Shown here in pieces: positions 7,862 through 16,700 of a stretch of 26,472 nucleotides of DNA (position 1 is its first letter; every line of letters begins with the position of its first letter). The notes below the pieces were generated by a model. The model had not been told where the DNA came from, made no database searches, and worked only from the letters and a program-made list of their open reading frames with translations. A program made the translations under genes and the position numbers. Source of the stretch: Stramenopiles sp. TOSAG23-3 (taxonomy: Eukaryota > Sar); NCBI GenBank assembly GCA_900128585.1, contig LT642241.1, forward strand, positions 1 to 26,472, given 5' to 3'.

Positions 7862-10800
7862 TTACCGTGGGGCGACGCACGGAGAAAAACTTTCATTGTC
7901 AACGACGTACCACGCTCTCATTATAAGGTCAAAAGTTACATCGAAGTGTAAGCATGTGCCTAAACCTTTCACTACTGTGCCTTGTTTCTTGAGGTCATTT
8001 AGCAGTGAAACGCATGAAGCGTGAGTGGGTTGGGCAGCAAACAATTTTTTTACGCTGTCGATGCTTTTCTTTTGTGGGATATAACATGGATCATCATCCA
8101 GTAATTCTTCAATCGAATCCGGGGGGAATACGTTCTGCAAAATGTATAAATACACATGAATCGCCTCTTCTTTGTAGGGAATTTCTTGCTCTCCAAACAC
8201 ATTATTCGGCAGCCAGTCCACCAGCTTTCCAAACCACTTGATGCGAATGTGCCTATCAATATTGTTTAATACCCCCTCCTTGAACTCCAACAGCTTTTTC
8301 GTCGCCATAGCTTTCATGCCGTACATTTGAAGAAAGAAATCCTCCAAAAATTCTGGAAGAGTGTCCCTAGCATTTCCTTTTTTGTCATCTATGGCATCTG
8401 CCCTCACTTTCTTCTCGAATATGTTAGCAATGTTGTCCAGAACTTTCGCGATTGGCAACGCAACAACCTTTTTTTTTTTTCCCTTCTTCCCTTTTCCCTT
8501 CTTTCCATTCCCTTTCTTCTTGCCCGCGTTGCTCTGTTTTAACAGTGCCGCCCTCTCCGCTCTTTCAATAGCCCTCATGCGCTCCTCCTCCATCTTTCTT
8601 CTTTCGTTTTCCGCGGCTTCCAAAGCCTGTTCCTTTTCTCTTAGTTTTGCGGCTCGCTTGGCTTTATCCCGTGCTTTTTTTCTGGCTAAAAGCAGGGCAA
8701 CGTGAGACGGAGGCTGTGACATGTTACCTTCAGTAGTATCCCACAACTGCTTGTTATCAACAAGGTAGTACTGAATAAACCGATCCACTTTTCTATCAAA
8801 ATCAATTGAATACAAACTTTCTTTCGTTGTATTAATTCTTCTCCCTTTTACCACAACTCTCTCCTTGGTTGACCTCAAATCTAACAGTTGCATCTCCGAT
8901 AATCGCGAAAGAAACTCCAAGAATGCAACGAAGGAAAGAGATTTGTAGTCGCTGTCGGTGCACTGGTGATCGTCTACGACTAACAGAAGGGAAGAAACAA
9001 AGGCCTGTTTGATCTCTTCCGTGCGGTGCTTGACGCTCTTGGCGTCATACAGGCCTAGTTTTCTCCCCAGCTCCACAGCACTTTCGTATGGTACAACACG
9101 GTGACTGATACATCGTTTTACTTTGCTCTTTTTAGAGAAAAGTGAAAATACCCGATGAAGAACCAGCATATGCTTTTTCAGTACGAACTCGGATTCCTTC
9201 CGATAAAGTTTTGTCAGCCGGAATTCGTCTCCATTTATATTTGGCGTGAATTCACTCAGAATAACGTTTAGCAACGCGTATTGCACAGCTGCGGAGGGAG
9301 ACGGTTCCGCCCCGTGTACGTAATACTTTTTCACGGACACGCGAATGAGTAAAGCAATGAAATGGCGCCTAGAAAGACAGTGCTGGTCAGTGTCAACTTC
9401 GCCGTGCTGCTTTGCATACTCCCAAAATTCCCTGATGTTATCTTCTGTAACTTCGCTGTCGGTGACCAGATCAAATTTTCTACACCAAACCATAAACGTC
9501 GAGAGCGGTAAAGTAAATGGGTCGTTGTCACTTGAAACCAATGCAACGTACGTAAATATATCCACCAGCTCGATATAGTACGACTGTATCAATTCCAGAA
9601 TTTTGCCCCTATCGATATTGCTGGGGACTGTGTCATGCAATCGAAATGTTCGAAAATCACTGATGCAACAATCGTCGTACACATCAGTTCCATCAAGTGC
9701 TGTGCATGACATAGACTCAGCAAATCTAGATGCAAACACGCTGCTTGACAAGTGAAAATGTTGCCCCATTTCAACTTCTTTATTATTTTCGACTCTAGGC
9801 TTCTGGTGAATGTTCAAAAGTGGAATTACCCTCTTTTTTACTTCGATCACGTTCGTATGGGTGAAACTTAAGTGCTCAAACTCGACTTTGCGGAGTTGGA
9901 ATGCTGTCTTGCACAAAGGACACTTCGGCTCTTCGCGTTGCAATGCGGTGTCTAATTTTATCGCCAATGTTTTGTAAATTTTGTGGCCGCAATCGGGCAA
10001 CGTGCCTATTTCATCCGTTAGATTGTCCATATGATGCCATGTCCCATATTCCGTAGAAACACTTGGTATGCTGTTGGGAATAAGTTTGCTATCGTCGTTG
10101 AAGGTGAAACAAAAGTAGACTTTCCCGGGAGGTAAAACCCGGTACACTTCAAATTCAAAATTATCTTCGTACTTTTTTCCCCTATCTTCGCCATGCCATA
10201 CTTTATTCATCTTTGTCGGTGCCCAGTCGTCTATTTCAAGCCGCAAGTAGACGTCTTCGATATCATCCCACGTGCCATCTTGTTGGCTGTCTTCCGGCGG
10301 TATGTACGCCGAGGGTGAAAATACTATGCGCGTTTCTCGCCAACCACCGCTTATCCAACCCGATTTAAATCGCTCGTCCAACGTTTCAGTTGGCCATCCC
10401 CTATCGGCCCACTGGTTCGTTTCTGCTGACAAAGGGCAATGAGATGCCAAAACATCTTCTAGAGCATTCTCGTCCACTATCAAATTTCCTTTAGCGTCCA
10501 TTGATCCCTGCGAACCCCCCACTCTCAGTTCCAAGAGCGTCGTATTAGAAGAAAGCTTTTCGCTAAAATAGTGCATAGCTTCCGTGTCAAAATTATTGTG
10601 TCCTATATCCAACATGATCAACGACGCGTTTTTTTGTAGCACTTGTCCGAGTACTTCTATGGCCACTTCAGACACTTCACAAGACGCTTTCACGTCAGGG
10701 TTGACTTTTCCATACGGCCACGGAGGTATTCTTGGTTTTGCCGCCCCTTTCGATTTCTTCTTTCCACCAGCTTTCGGCTTCTTCTTCTTCTTTTTCTTCT

Positions 10801-12136
10801 TCTTCTTCTTCTTTCCTTTCATTTTTCCTGCGTTTGGGTGCGGTTTAACACCGGTTCGCTGCCGTGCAACAATTCCAATACCGTTGAATGAAATATTAAA
10901 TGAAACCAAACTGCTATTGCCAACGAGCTTTGAAAATATCGCTGCTGCGCCATCTCCCCTTATTTTATTCCACGACAAATCCAACTCGTGCAACGACAAA
11001 GACGTCATGCTCAAAAGCTTGGATATTGACTTTCCGGCGTCAGACCCTATGTTGTTGTGCGATAAATTAAGTCTTTGCAGTTCTGTGCGACTAGCTTCCA
11101 TTATTCCGTCGCAAAGACTTTTGACGCTATTTGAATCCAAGAGATTATTGGACAAATCGAGGGTTTTTAGCCTGAAACCATCCGAAAGGCGAAACCTAGT
11201 GCCAAGAACCGCAGCGGTCTTGCCACCCAGATAATTCTGTGATAAGTCCAGCACCAACGTGTTATCATGAAAACTGTTTACCAATTTCGCGCCGTTTTCA
11301 TCGTTAAGTCGGTTTGAGTGAAGGCGAATGTCGGAGATTCCAAAGGACCCTGCAGCTAACCCTTTTGCAAATGCGTCTTGGAGTTTTGGACCGATCCCAT
11401 AATGCGTCATGTCCAACACCGGAGCGTTGTTTGGTCTGACTATCCCGAGTTTTTCTGGCAGTATGTTCTGGTCTTCGCATGCCTTTAAATAGTCTCGGCG
11501 TGGAGTGGGGGGTCGTTCTTTTTGCCTCCAATTGTGTATTTTGTGAATCATTGAGTTAAATTGGGGCACCGCCTGTGGACTGGTGTATTTCCTGTTTTCG
11601 GGCAGCACCTGGCCGAAAATATCTATTTGGCATTTCTCGTCGTCGTCCAGCTCTGGGGTCAACGATGGGGTCACTGTTTGGAACGGTAGCGAAGACCGCG
11701 CTCTTACTTTTGCTGTATGGATTTTTTTTATTGTCTGTACAATCTTTTTCTTCGCCTGGGTTAAAACTATTGCCCGTAGTGATGTCTGCTCGACAATGCT
11801 CAACGCATGAGCGTTTCTCCTATTTTTCTTCTTCTTCTTTCTTCGAAACCGATGTCGACCCTTCTCCTCTTGACCGGCGTATGCCAGTGCTGCATTGGAC
11901 AGTAAATCTGCCTTGCACCTCTCTTTAAGTCTCTTATCGATGCTATCTATGACCTGCTGCTCTTCTTCCTGTGGTTGCCACTGCCAAATCTTGGCGCGTC
12001 GAAAAGCTAACATTGGTGGAACGCTAGCGATGGAACTTGTAGAGGACGCCCCTTTGCTGCTCGGGCGGTGCGGTATTACTATTTTCTCGTTCGGGTCCCC
12101 ATGGCTATTTCCCTCAGGAAATCCTTTCAAGTTCAT
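7862..12136 (-). CDS. Giant leucine-rich-repeat protein with poly-Lys insert and E-set-like segment
   Basis: An unbroken frame of 1424 residues runs from ATG 12136 to TAA 7862-7864. Residues 1-150 are basic (RFRRKKKKKNRR). Residues about 238-540 are ribonuclease-inhibitor-type leucine-rich repeats (LKTLDLSNNLLDSNSV, LQRLNLSHNNIGSDAG, LHELDLSWNKIRGDGA). The LRR array is broken at about 428-480 by a Lys/Gly-rich insert encoded by a TTC/CTT microsatellite. Next come a segment about 600-685 whose ending (VLPPGKVYFCFTFNDD) resembles carbohydrate-binding E-set strands, a CPLC pair at C739/C742, a mid region of helical sequence, a charged helix about 1145-1197, a second Lys/Gly tract about 1202-1222, and a C-terminal helical domain. 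LRR proteins of this type are common in flagellar and cytoskeletal complexes of protists, but I do not recognise this architecture. Function is unassigned; coding status is certain. Confidence 0.9.
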   Translation of the reverse strand: MNLKGFPEGNSHGDPNEKIVIPHRPSSKGASSTSSIASVPPMLAFRRAKIWQWQPQEEEQQVIDSIDKRLKERCKADLLSNAALAYAGQEEKGRHRFRRKKKKKNRRNAHALSIVEQTSLRAIVLTQAKKKIVQTIKKIHTAKVRARSSLPFQTVTPSLTPELDDDEKCQIDIFGQVLPENRKYTSPQAVPQFNSMIHKIHNWRQKERPPTPRRDYLKACEDQNILPEKLGIVRPNNAPVLDMTHYGIGPKLQDAFAKGLAAGSFGISDIRLHSNRLNDENGAKLVNSFHDNTLVLDLSQNYLGGKTAAVLGTRFRLSDGFRLKTLDLSNNLLDSNSVKSLCDGIMEASRTELQRLNLSHNNIGSDAGKSISKLLSMTSLSLHELDLSWNKIRGDGAAAIFSKLVGNSSLVSFNISFNGIGIVARQRTGVKPHPNAGKMKGKKKKKKKKKKKKPKAGGKKKSKGAAKPRIPPWPYGKVNPDVKASCEVSEVAIEVLGQVLQKNASLIMLDIGHNNFDTEAMHYFSEKLSSNTTLLELRVGGSQGSMDAKGNLIVDENALEDVLASHCPLSAETNQWADRGWPTETLDERFKSGWISGGWRETRIVFSPSAYIPPEDSQQDGTWDDIEDVYLRLEIDDWAPTKMNKVWHGEDRGKKYEDNFEFEVYRVLPPGKVYFCFTFNDDSKLIPNSIPSVSTEYGTWHHMDNLTDEIGTLPDCGHKIYKTLAIKLDTALQREEPKCPLCKTAFQLRKVEFEHLSFTHTNVIEVKKRVIPLLNIHQKPRVENNKEVEMGQHFHLSSSVFASRFAESMSCTALDGTDVYDDCCISDFRTFRLHDTVPSNIDRGKILELIQSYYIELVDIFTYVALVSSDNDPFTLPLSTFMVWCRKFDLVTDSEVTEDNIREFWEYAKQHGEVDTDQHCLSRRHFIALLIRVSVKKYYVHGAEPSPSAAVQYALLNVILSEFTPNINGDEFRLTKLYRKESEFVLKKHMLVLHRVFSLFSKKSKVKRCISHRVVPYESAVELGRKLGLYDAKSVKHRTEEIKQAFVSSLLLVVDDHQCTDSDYKSLSFVAFLEFLSRLSEMQLLDLRSTKERVVVKGRRINTTKESLYSIDFDRKVDRFIQYYLVDNKQLWDTTEGNMSQPPSHVALLLARKKARDKAKRAAKLREKEQALEAAENERRKMEEERMRAIERAERAALLKQSNAGKKKGNGKKGKGKKGKKKKVVALPIAKVLDNIANIFEKKVRADAIDDKKGNARDTLPEFLEDFFLQMYGMKAMATKKLLEFKEGVLNNIDRHIRIKWFGKLVDWLPNNVFGEQEIPYKEEAIHVYLYILQNVFPPDSIEELLDDDPCYIPQKKSIDSVKKLFAAQPTHASCVSLLNDLKKQGTVVKGLGTCLHFDVTFDLIMRAWYVVDNESFSPCVAPR
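8469..8526 (-). repeat. Lys/Gly-coding low-complexity tract
   Basis: A poly-T and TTC/CCC-rich stretch on the plus strand that encodes GKKKGNGKKGKGKKGKKKK in the giant LRR protein. It separates the charged helix from the C-terminal domain and is probably a flexible basic linker. Confidence 0.7.
10779..10820 (-). repeat. AAG microsatellite coding for poly-lysine inside the LRR domain
   Basis: TTC/TTT triplets on the plus strand encode a run of more than ten lysines in the giant LRR protein, followed by further Lys/Gly-rich sequence. The tract lies between recognisable leucine-rich repeats, so it interrupts a domain that is normally continuous. Replication-slippage expansion is the simplest origin. 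Confidence 0.8.
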
Positions 12137-12352
12137 GATTCCAAGACCGGGTAAAACTACCTTTTAAAAAATTTCATGCGAGGTAGAAATGTAGAAAAAT
12201 GTTAATGAAAAGCAAGGCAGGTGAGAAAAATAAGAAGTCAAGCTGCAAAGTAACAGCTCTTCATTGGTCTACTAATTGAAATAATTTAGATGATTGGTAA
12301 TAATTATATTATAATATAATAATACTACTGTATAATAATAATTTTAAAAAAT

Positions 12353-12381
12353 GAAGAAGAGAGGAGGAGGAGGAGGAGGAG
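12353..12381 (+). repeat. GAA/GAG triplet microsatellite
   Basis: GAAGAAGA followed by at least six GAG units within noncoding AT-rich sequence, about 220 bp upstream of the giant LRR gene. Nearby TGATGATGACGGAGGAG continues the purine-rich character. No function is evident. Confidence 0.8.
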
Positions 12382-13286
12382 ACCACCATAATGATGATGA
12401 CGGAGGAGAGAAACTGCCTGCTGCCGCATTCGCATTATTATTCAGACTTTTTTTTTCTTTTTTTTTTTTTCGGTGCCTGTCGTCGTCTCTCGTGCAATAA
12501 ACCCAAAAAAAACTGTTCTTCTTCTTCCTTCTTCTCGCGGATTTTTTATTACCATAGTATTAAGATGTAGAAAGTGAATGAATATACACAGTAGGAAAAT
12601 AACATCAATAATTAGGCGGTCTTCGTACATTTATATTAGACGAATAATAACGAACGTACGAGGTATAATAATCAAGGGAAGAAAAGTCCAGTAAATACTG
12701 TCGTTGTTGCTTTTCTCTATTTTTTTAACCCTATATTGTATATATAGTCAACGAGACCTCGTAGTCAGTCGTCAAGATAGAAATCCAATTGATAAAATAA
12801 TTTATCGCATAGCAAAAAAACGACTGTTTAACGTTCTGAAATAACCCTAATTGTAACAATCATGTCATCCAATAATGAAGTTCTTGTTATTTCTATGTGA
12901 AGTTAATTTCTTTGATTATTATTAAACCAAAAATGGAAGACAGAAAGCGAGAAAGCAAACGTTAAAAACAACCGACGAAAAAAGAAAGAAGCGTTGAGCG
13001 TTCGTTGTTGACCCGACTCCTCCGAGATATTTTTATTAGAAAAACTATTATTATTTATTATTATTTATTCCTCCTCCCCTCCTGTGCTCTGTTGAGCTTG
13101 TTGTTGTTATTGCTGAAGAAATAATAATTTATTTTTTTGTATCGATCGCTAATACAGATTATACTGTAGTAGTAGTACAAAGAAGAAGAAAAAAATCTGA
13201 TTTAAAAAAAAATAACTTTCTGCTAATGCTAAATGCCTATTGTCTTCGACGATAATAGTCGTCTATGAAATGATGATGACGCCGCC

Positions 13287-13301
13287 GGGGGGGCGGGGGG
13301 G
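13287..13301 (+). repeat. Paired G7 homopolymer runs
   Basis: G7 (13287-13293), a single C, then G7 (13295-13301), preceded by GCCGCC. It stands out sharply from the AT-rich surroundings. It may be a G-quadruplex former or simply a homopolymer-prone site. Confidence 0.7.
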
Positions 13302-13586
13302 AATAAAAAAAATATAATGATATAAATAACAACTTTTTTTTCTTTCTCCCGTCCGTTTCTTGTTTCGTTCGCGCAGAACGATCGAACAGTTTTATGGATT
13401 TAAAGATCGGAAGAGCTATTCAGTATGTTCTTCATGCTACTACAATTTCCAGTCCCATTGTCAATTGCTCTTTCATTAGATTGTTTGAAAAACGTGTTTG
13501 TATACAGGGCGCAGGAGTTACCTCTTCGTCCATAGCAAATAGTCTCGTGCCAACCCGATTTATGTTCAGTAATAGTTTGTAGGACT

Positions 13587-13700
13587 ATGGCCGATCCTTT
13601 GACGCTTCAGCTTGACCGGCTGATAAAAGATATGCAGAGTGTAAAACCTAAGAAACGCAGGAGGCGAAGGAGGAAAAGAGATAAATTTATTTATTATTGA
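13587..13700 (+). CDS. Possible 37-aa upstream ORF of the HECT gene
   Basis: An ATG at 13587 opens a 37-residue frame ending at TGA 13698-13700, 31 bp before the HECT start codon and in a different frame. The peptide begins MADPLTLQLDRLIKDMQSV and ends in a strongly basic run (KPKKRRRRRRKRDK). Its composition is coding-like rather than spacer-like. It could be an upstream ORF acting on HECT translation, a short basic peptide, or an exon fragment. I found no convincing splice sites joining it in frame to the HECT gene. The preceding 62-aa ORF (13394-13582) stops 4 bp upstream of it. Confidence 0.3.
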   Translation: MADPLTLQLDRLIKDMQSVKPKKRRRRRRKRDKFIYY

Positions 13701-13731
13701 ATCTGGGTGGAATAGTAAAACATCGTCCCAC

Positions 13732-16700
13732 ATGGCTAAATTACCGAGCTACGATGCCATGCGTGACCCTCACTGCAGATACACCAGGAAGAAACAGTTT
13801 CGGCGGCATCATAACAAATATAAGGAGGTTCAAATGATGTCAGAAATACTGCGTGGTGATCATGCTGGGTTAAATGATGTATTCACACCGACAAAGCTGT
13901 CACCGTTGCCGAAGCCAGACTTACCAGGAATCACTCCAAAAAGTCACCGTAAAAATGTCATCCAAAACTCCCCGTTAAAGAAAATGGACCAAATGGAACA
14001 CGCCTATGACTCCCCAGCAAAGAAAGGTCGCTCAAAGAGGAAGACCAATCATCAACACAAGAGGAGCAATCTAGGTCCCCGTGGACCAAATGGAGAAGAT
14101 TCCCGGGGGGTGCCGTCCAATGGATACTCTTTTGGTCGAAACCCACCCAGTTTGCCGGCGCTATCCCCGCAAGACCTGGGTCAACTCAAGTCACCAGAAG
14201 CTGCCAGAGAAAAACAGATGTGGCAAAGGCAAAGAGACGACAATATATACCAAGAAGTTGAATTCTTCAGGGGTATGGAGAAGCGGGATATAAAAAGACA
14301 GGAAAAGCACGCGCAACGCAAGGCCAATAGAAGAAAAAAGCGCAAAGAAGCTAAAAAGAAGAGGCGCTGGAGGGAAAAAATGGAAATGGAAGCCGGAAGA
14401 ATCAACCTTCAAGCTATGTCCCACTACCTGGAACCGTTATCGACTTCGAGTAAACCTAGTTCAAAGCGGAGCCCGTTTGCAGAGAAAATGCCTCTTCCCT
14501 CTAGACCCACAGAAGAAAAGTCCTCCCATCGTCGTTCCCAATCAAATCGACCAAAGCGTAATGGAAAAATTATAGCGGCACCTCAGCCGCATTCACATAA
14601 TCAAGCAGGTAATCAGATGTTGGACTCACCAGAGATTAGACGACGCCTTGCTGCAAATCTAAAACGTCCAGAAGCTGCGGAGACATCAGCAGCAGCAGTT
14701 CGTGGTGCATTTTCTGGGCTATTGATTGCTGGGGGGGATGACTCTCTTTTTGGTGATAGCAATGGTAATCTAATGCCTGCTGCTCACACTAGCACCATTG
14801 AAATTCGGCAAATGGGCGATGAGCCTATGATGACGGATGCATTTGCTTCGCTTTCAAACCAAAAAGATAGTAAAAAAGATGCTGTTGAAGAAGATGCCGA
14901 TTATAGCGACGAGTTCGAGAAGGATTGTGAAGATTTAACTGATATTGGAAATCAAGAAAAAGACAAAAGTGCATTAGAAGAAGCGGAGGCTAAAAAATTA
15001 GCCCAGGAGAGGGCTGCAGAAGACCAAAAACAGACGCGTCTCGATGAGGAAATGGCTGCGAGGAAGATTGAGGAAAAACGGTTGGCAGACGAAAAACGTT
15101 TGGCAGAGGAAAAGGCTGCGAGGGAAATTGAGGAAAAGCGTTTGGCGGAAGAAAAGGCTGCAAAGGAAATTGAGGAAAAGCGTTTGGCAGAGGAAAAGCT
15201 TTTAGCAGAGGAAAAGCGTTTGGCAGAGGAAAAGCTTTTAGCAGAGGAAAAGCGTTTAGCAGAGGAAAAGGCTGCGAGAGAAATTGAGGGAAAGCGAAAG
15301 CGTATTGAGGACGAGAAACGAATAGCAGCAGAAGACGTGGCAAGACAGGAGAAAGAGACACGCTTGGCAGAAGAGCAAGCTGCCCGTGAAATGGAGGATA
15401 AAATATTGATGGATGTCGATGGTGAAGTTAAAAAAGCAAAAAACAATCAAAATGTGACTGAAAAAGAGTTAGAATTTATCGAACAACCGCTAACTGCAGA
15501 TCTTAGTGTTCGTAACCAGATACAACAGCAAGGCAAATCTATTGAAAATGTAGACACTGAAAATACTCCAGTGCAAGCCAACACAGAAATCGACAGCATC
15601 TCTGAGCCTCAGCCTGAATCTCACCAGAAAGTAGAAGTTCTCGAAAGAAGCAGCTACCCGAGTCTTTCAACTTCAAATGCTATGTCTGAGGAACAGTTGA
15701 CTGAAATACTTCAGCCTCATGACGAAATGGCACCGGCAATATACAGCGCAATGCGTGACGGTCAAATTTTACCAGCGGATATCGGGCACTATTTTGAATC
15801 TGAACTGGACGACTGGGAAAGAAAGGATTGGTTGCGAAAATTGTCCGGCGCTTTCTGCGCTATCAGCGAACAACAGCTCTACCACCTTGTTGCAAGTATT
15901 GTTAGCACAGTCAATAGTTGCTTCTCGTCGATAAATGGTGTGCTAGAAGAGTATTCAAAAACATGTGGTGTCGAAAATATATCTGTCGATGAAGCGATCT
16001 CTCAGGTAAAGTCATTGCTCACCACGCCTCCGAGTTTGTGTAAATTTTGTGAACATGTCGCACAACAACTGTGCAATCAAGTACCTGCCTCAAAATCTAT
16101 CAAGAAGATAAAAAATCGATTTTTGTCTAGCACTTTGAACACGCTTATTGGCCATGTAGCCCCCGGTTTAGAATGCGCTACCGTTTCTAACGGTGGAAGG
16201 AACCTGAAGAACATGGAGATGTACATTGCTAAGCTTGGCATGCCCAAAATCCTGGAGTGTCCATTTTTTTACAACTCCTCGACCAAAGCGCTTTTCTTTC
16301 ATCTTCACACATTTGCATCTGGCGACGAGTGCAGAATAAAGTTCGCAGTCAAACGTGATCAAGCTCTTGCTGGGTCACTGCAGCATGCCAAGAAGCAGGG
16401 CGTGCTGGAGAAAGACTTCAAAATGAAGGTTCCGTATATTTTCCCATTGTATATTCGAGACGAGAAAAATTTTGAAACAGGAGAAGGATTTAAGATAGAG
16501 GAAGGAGAAGGATCAGGACCACGAAAAGAATTTTTTGCATTGTGTGGCGAGCAGCTTACCCAGAAAGCTTTTAAATACCAGCAATCGTGTGAATCTTTAT
16601 GGCCAAATGAACAATGCACAGATTCTCACTTACTTCGCTGGATTGGGTTTCTTTTTGCGTCTTGCATGTCTTCCAAGTGTACTTTTGGGGTACCATTGCC

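Larger units (their letters stand above)
12137..13731. other. Divergent intergenic region (1.6 kb) with microsatellites and small ORFs
   Basis: This is the longest spacer, lying between the giant LRR gene (-) and the HECT gene (+). It contains GAG/GAA repeats (12353-12381), a T-rich tract (12448-12471), TTATT repeats (about 13030-13068), CTCCTCCCC pyrimidine sequence, two G7 runs (13287-13301) and TAGTCGTCTA (13256-13265). Near its right end are two consecutive small plus-strand ORFs, 13394-13582 (62 aa) and 13587-13700 (37 aa, annotated separately), which look like leader ORFs. A six-codon upstream ORF precedes the LRR gene. No RNA gene was recognised. Confidence 0.6.

Noticed and set aside
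10584-11234. 216-codon plus-strand ORF with poly-Phe
   Set aside because: Antisense of the LRR domain; the Phe run is the complement of the poly-Lys microsatellite.
13423-13507. Possible intron with GTATGT and TACAG ends in the HECT leader
   Set aside because: Splicing it would join the 62-codon ORF to a frame that stops within nine codons and does not reach the 37-codon ORF or the HECT frame, so it gives no sensible product.
14952-15446. 164-codon minus-strand ORF with SSAKRF repeats
   Set aside because: It is the antisense reading of the EEKRLAEEK repeat region in the HECT gene; the repetition comes from the sense-strand tandem repeat.
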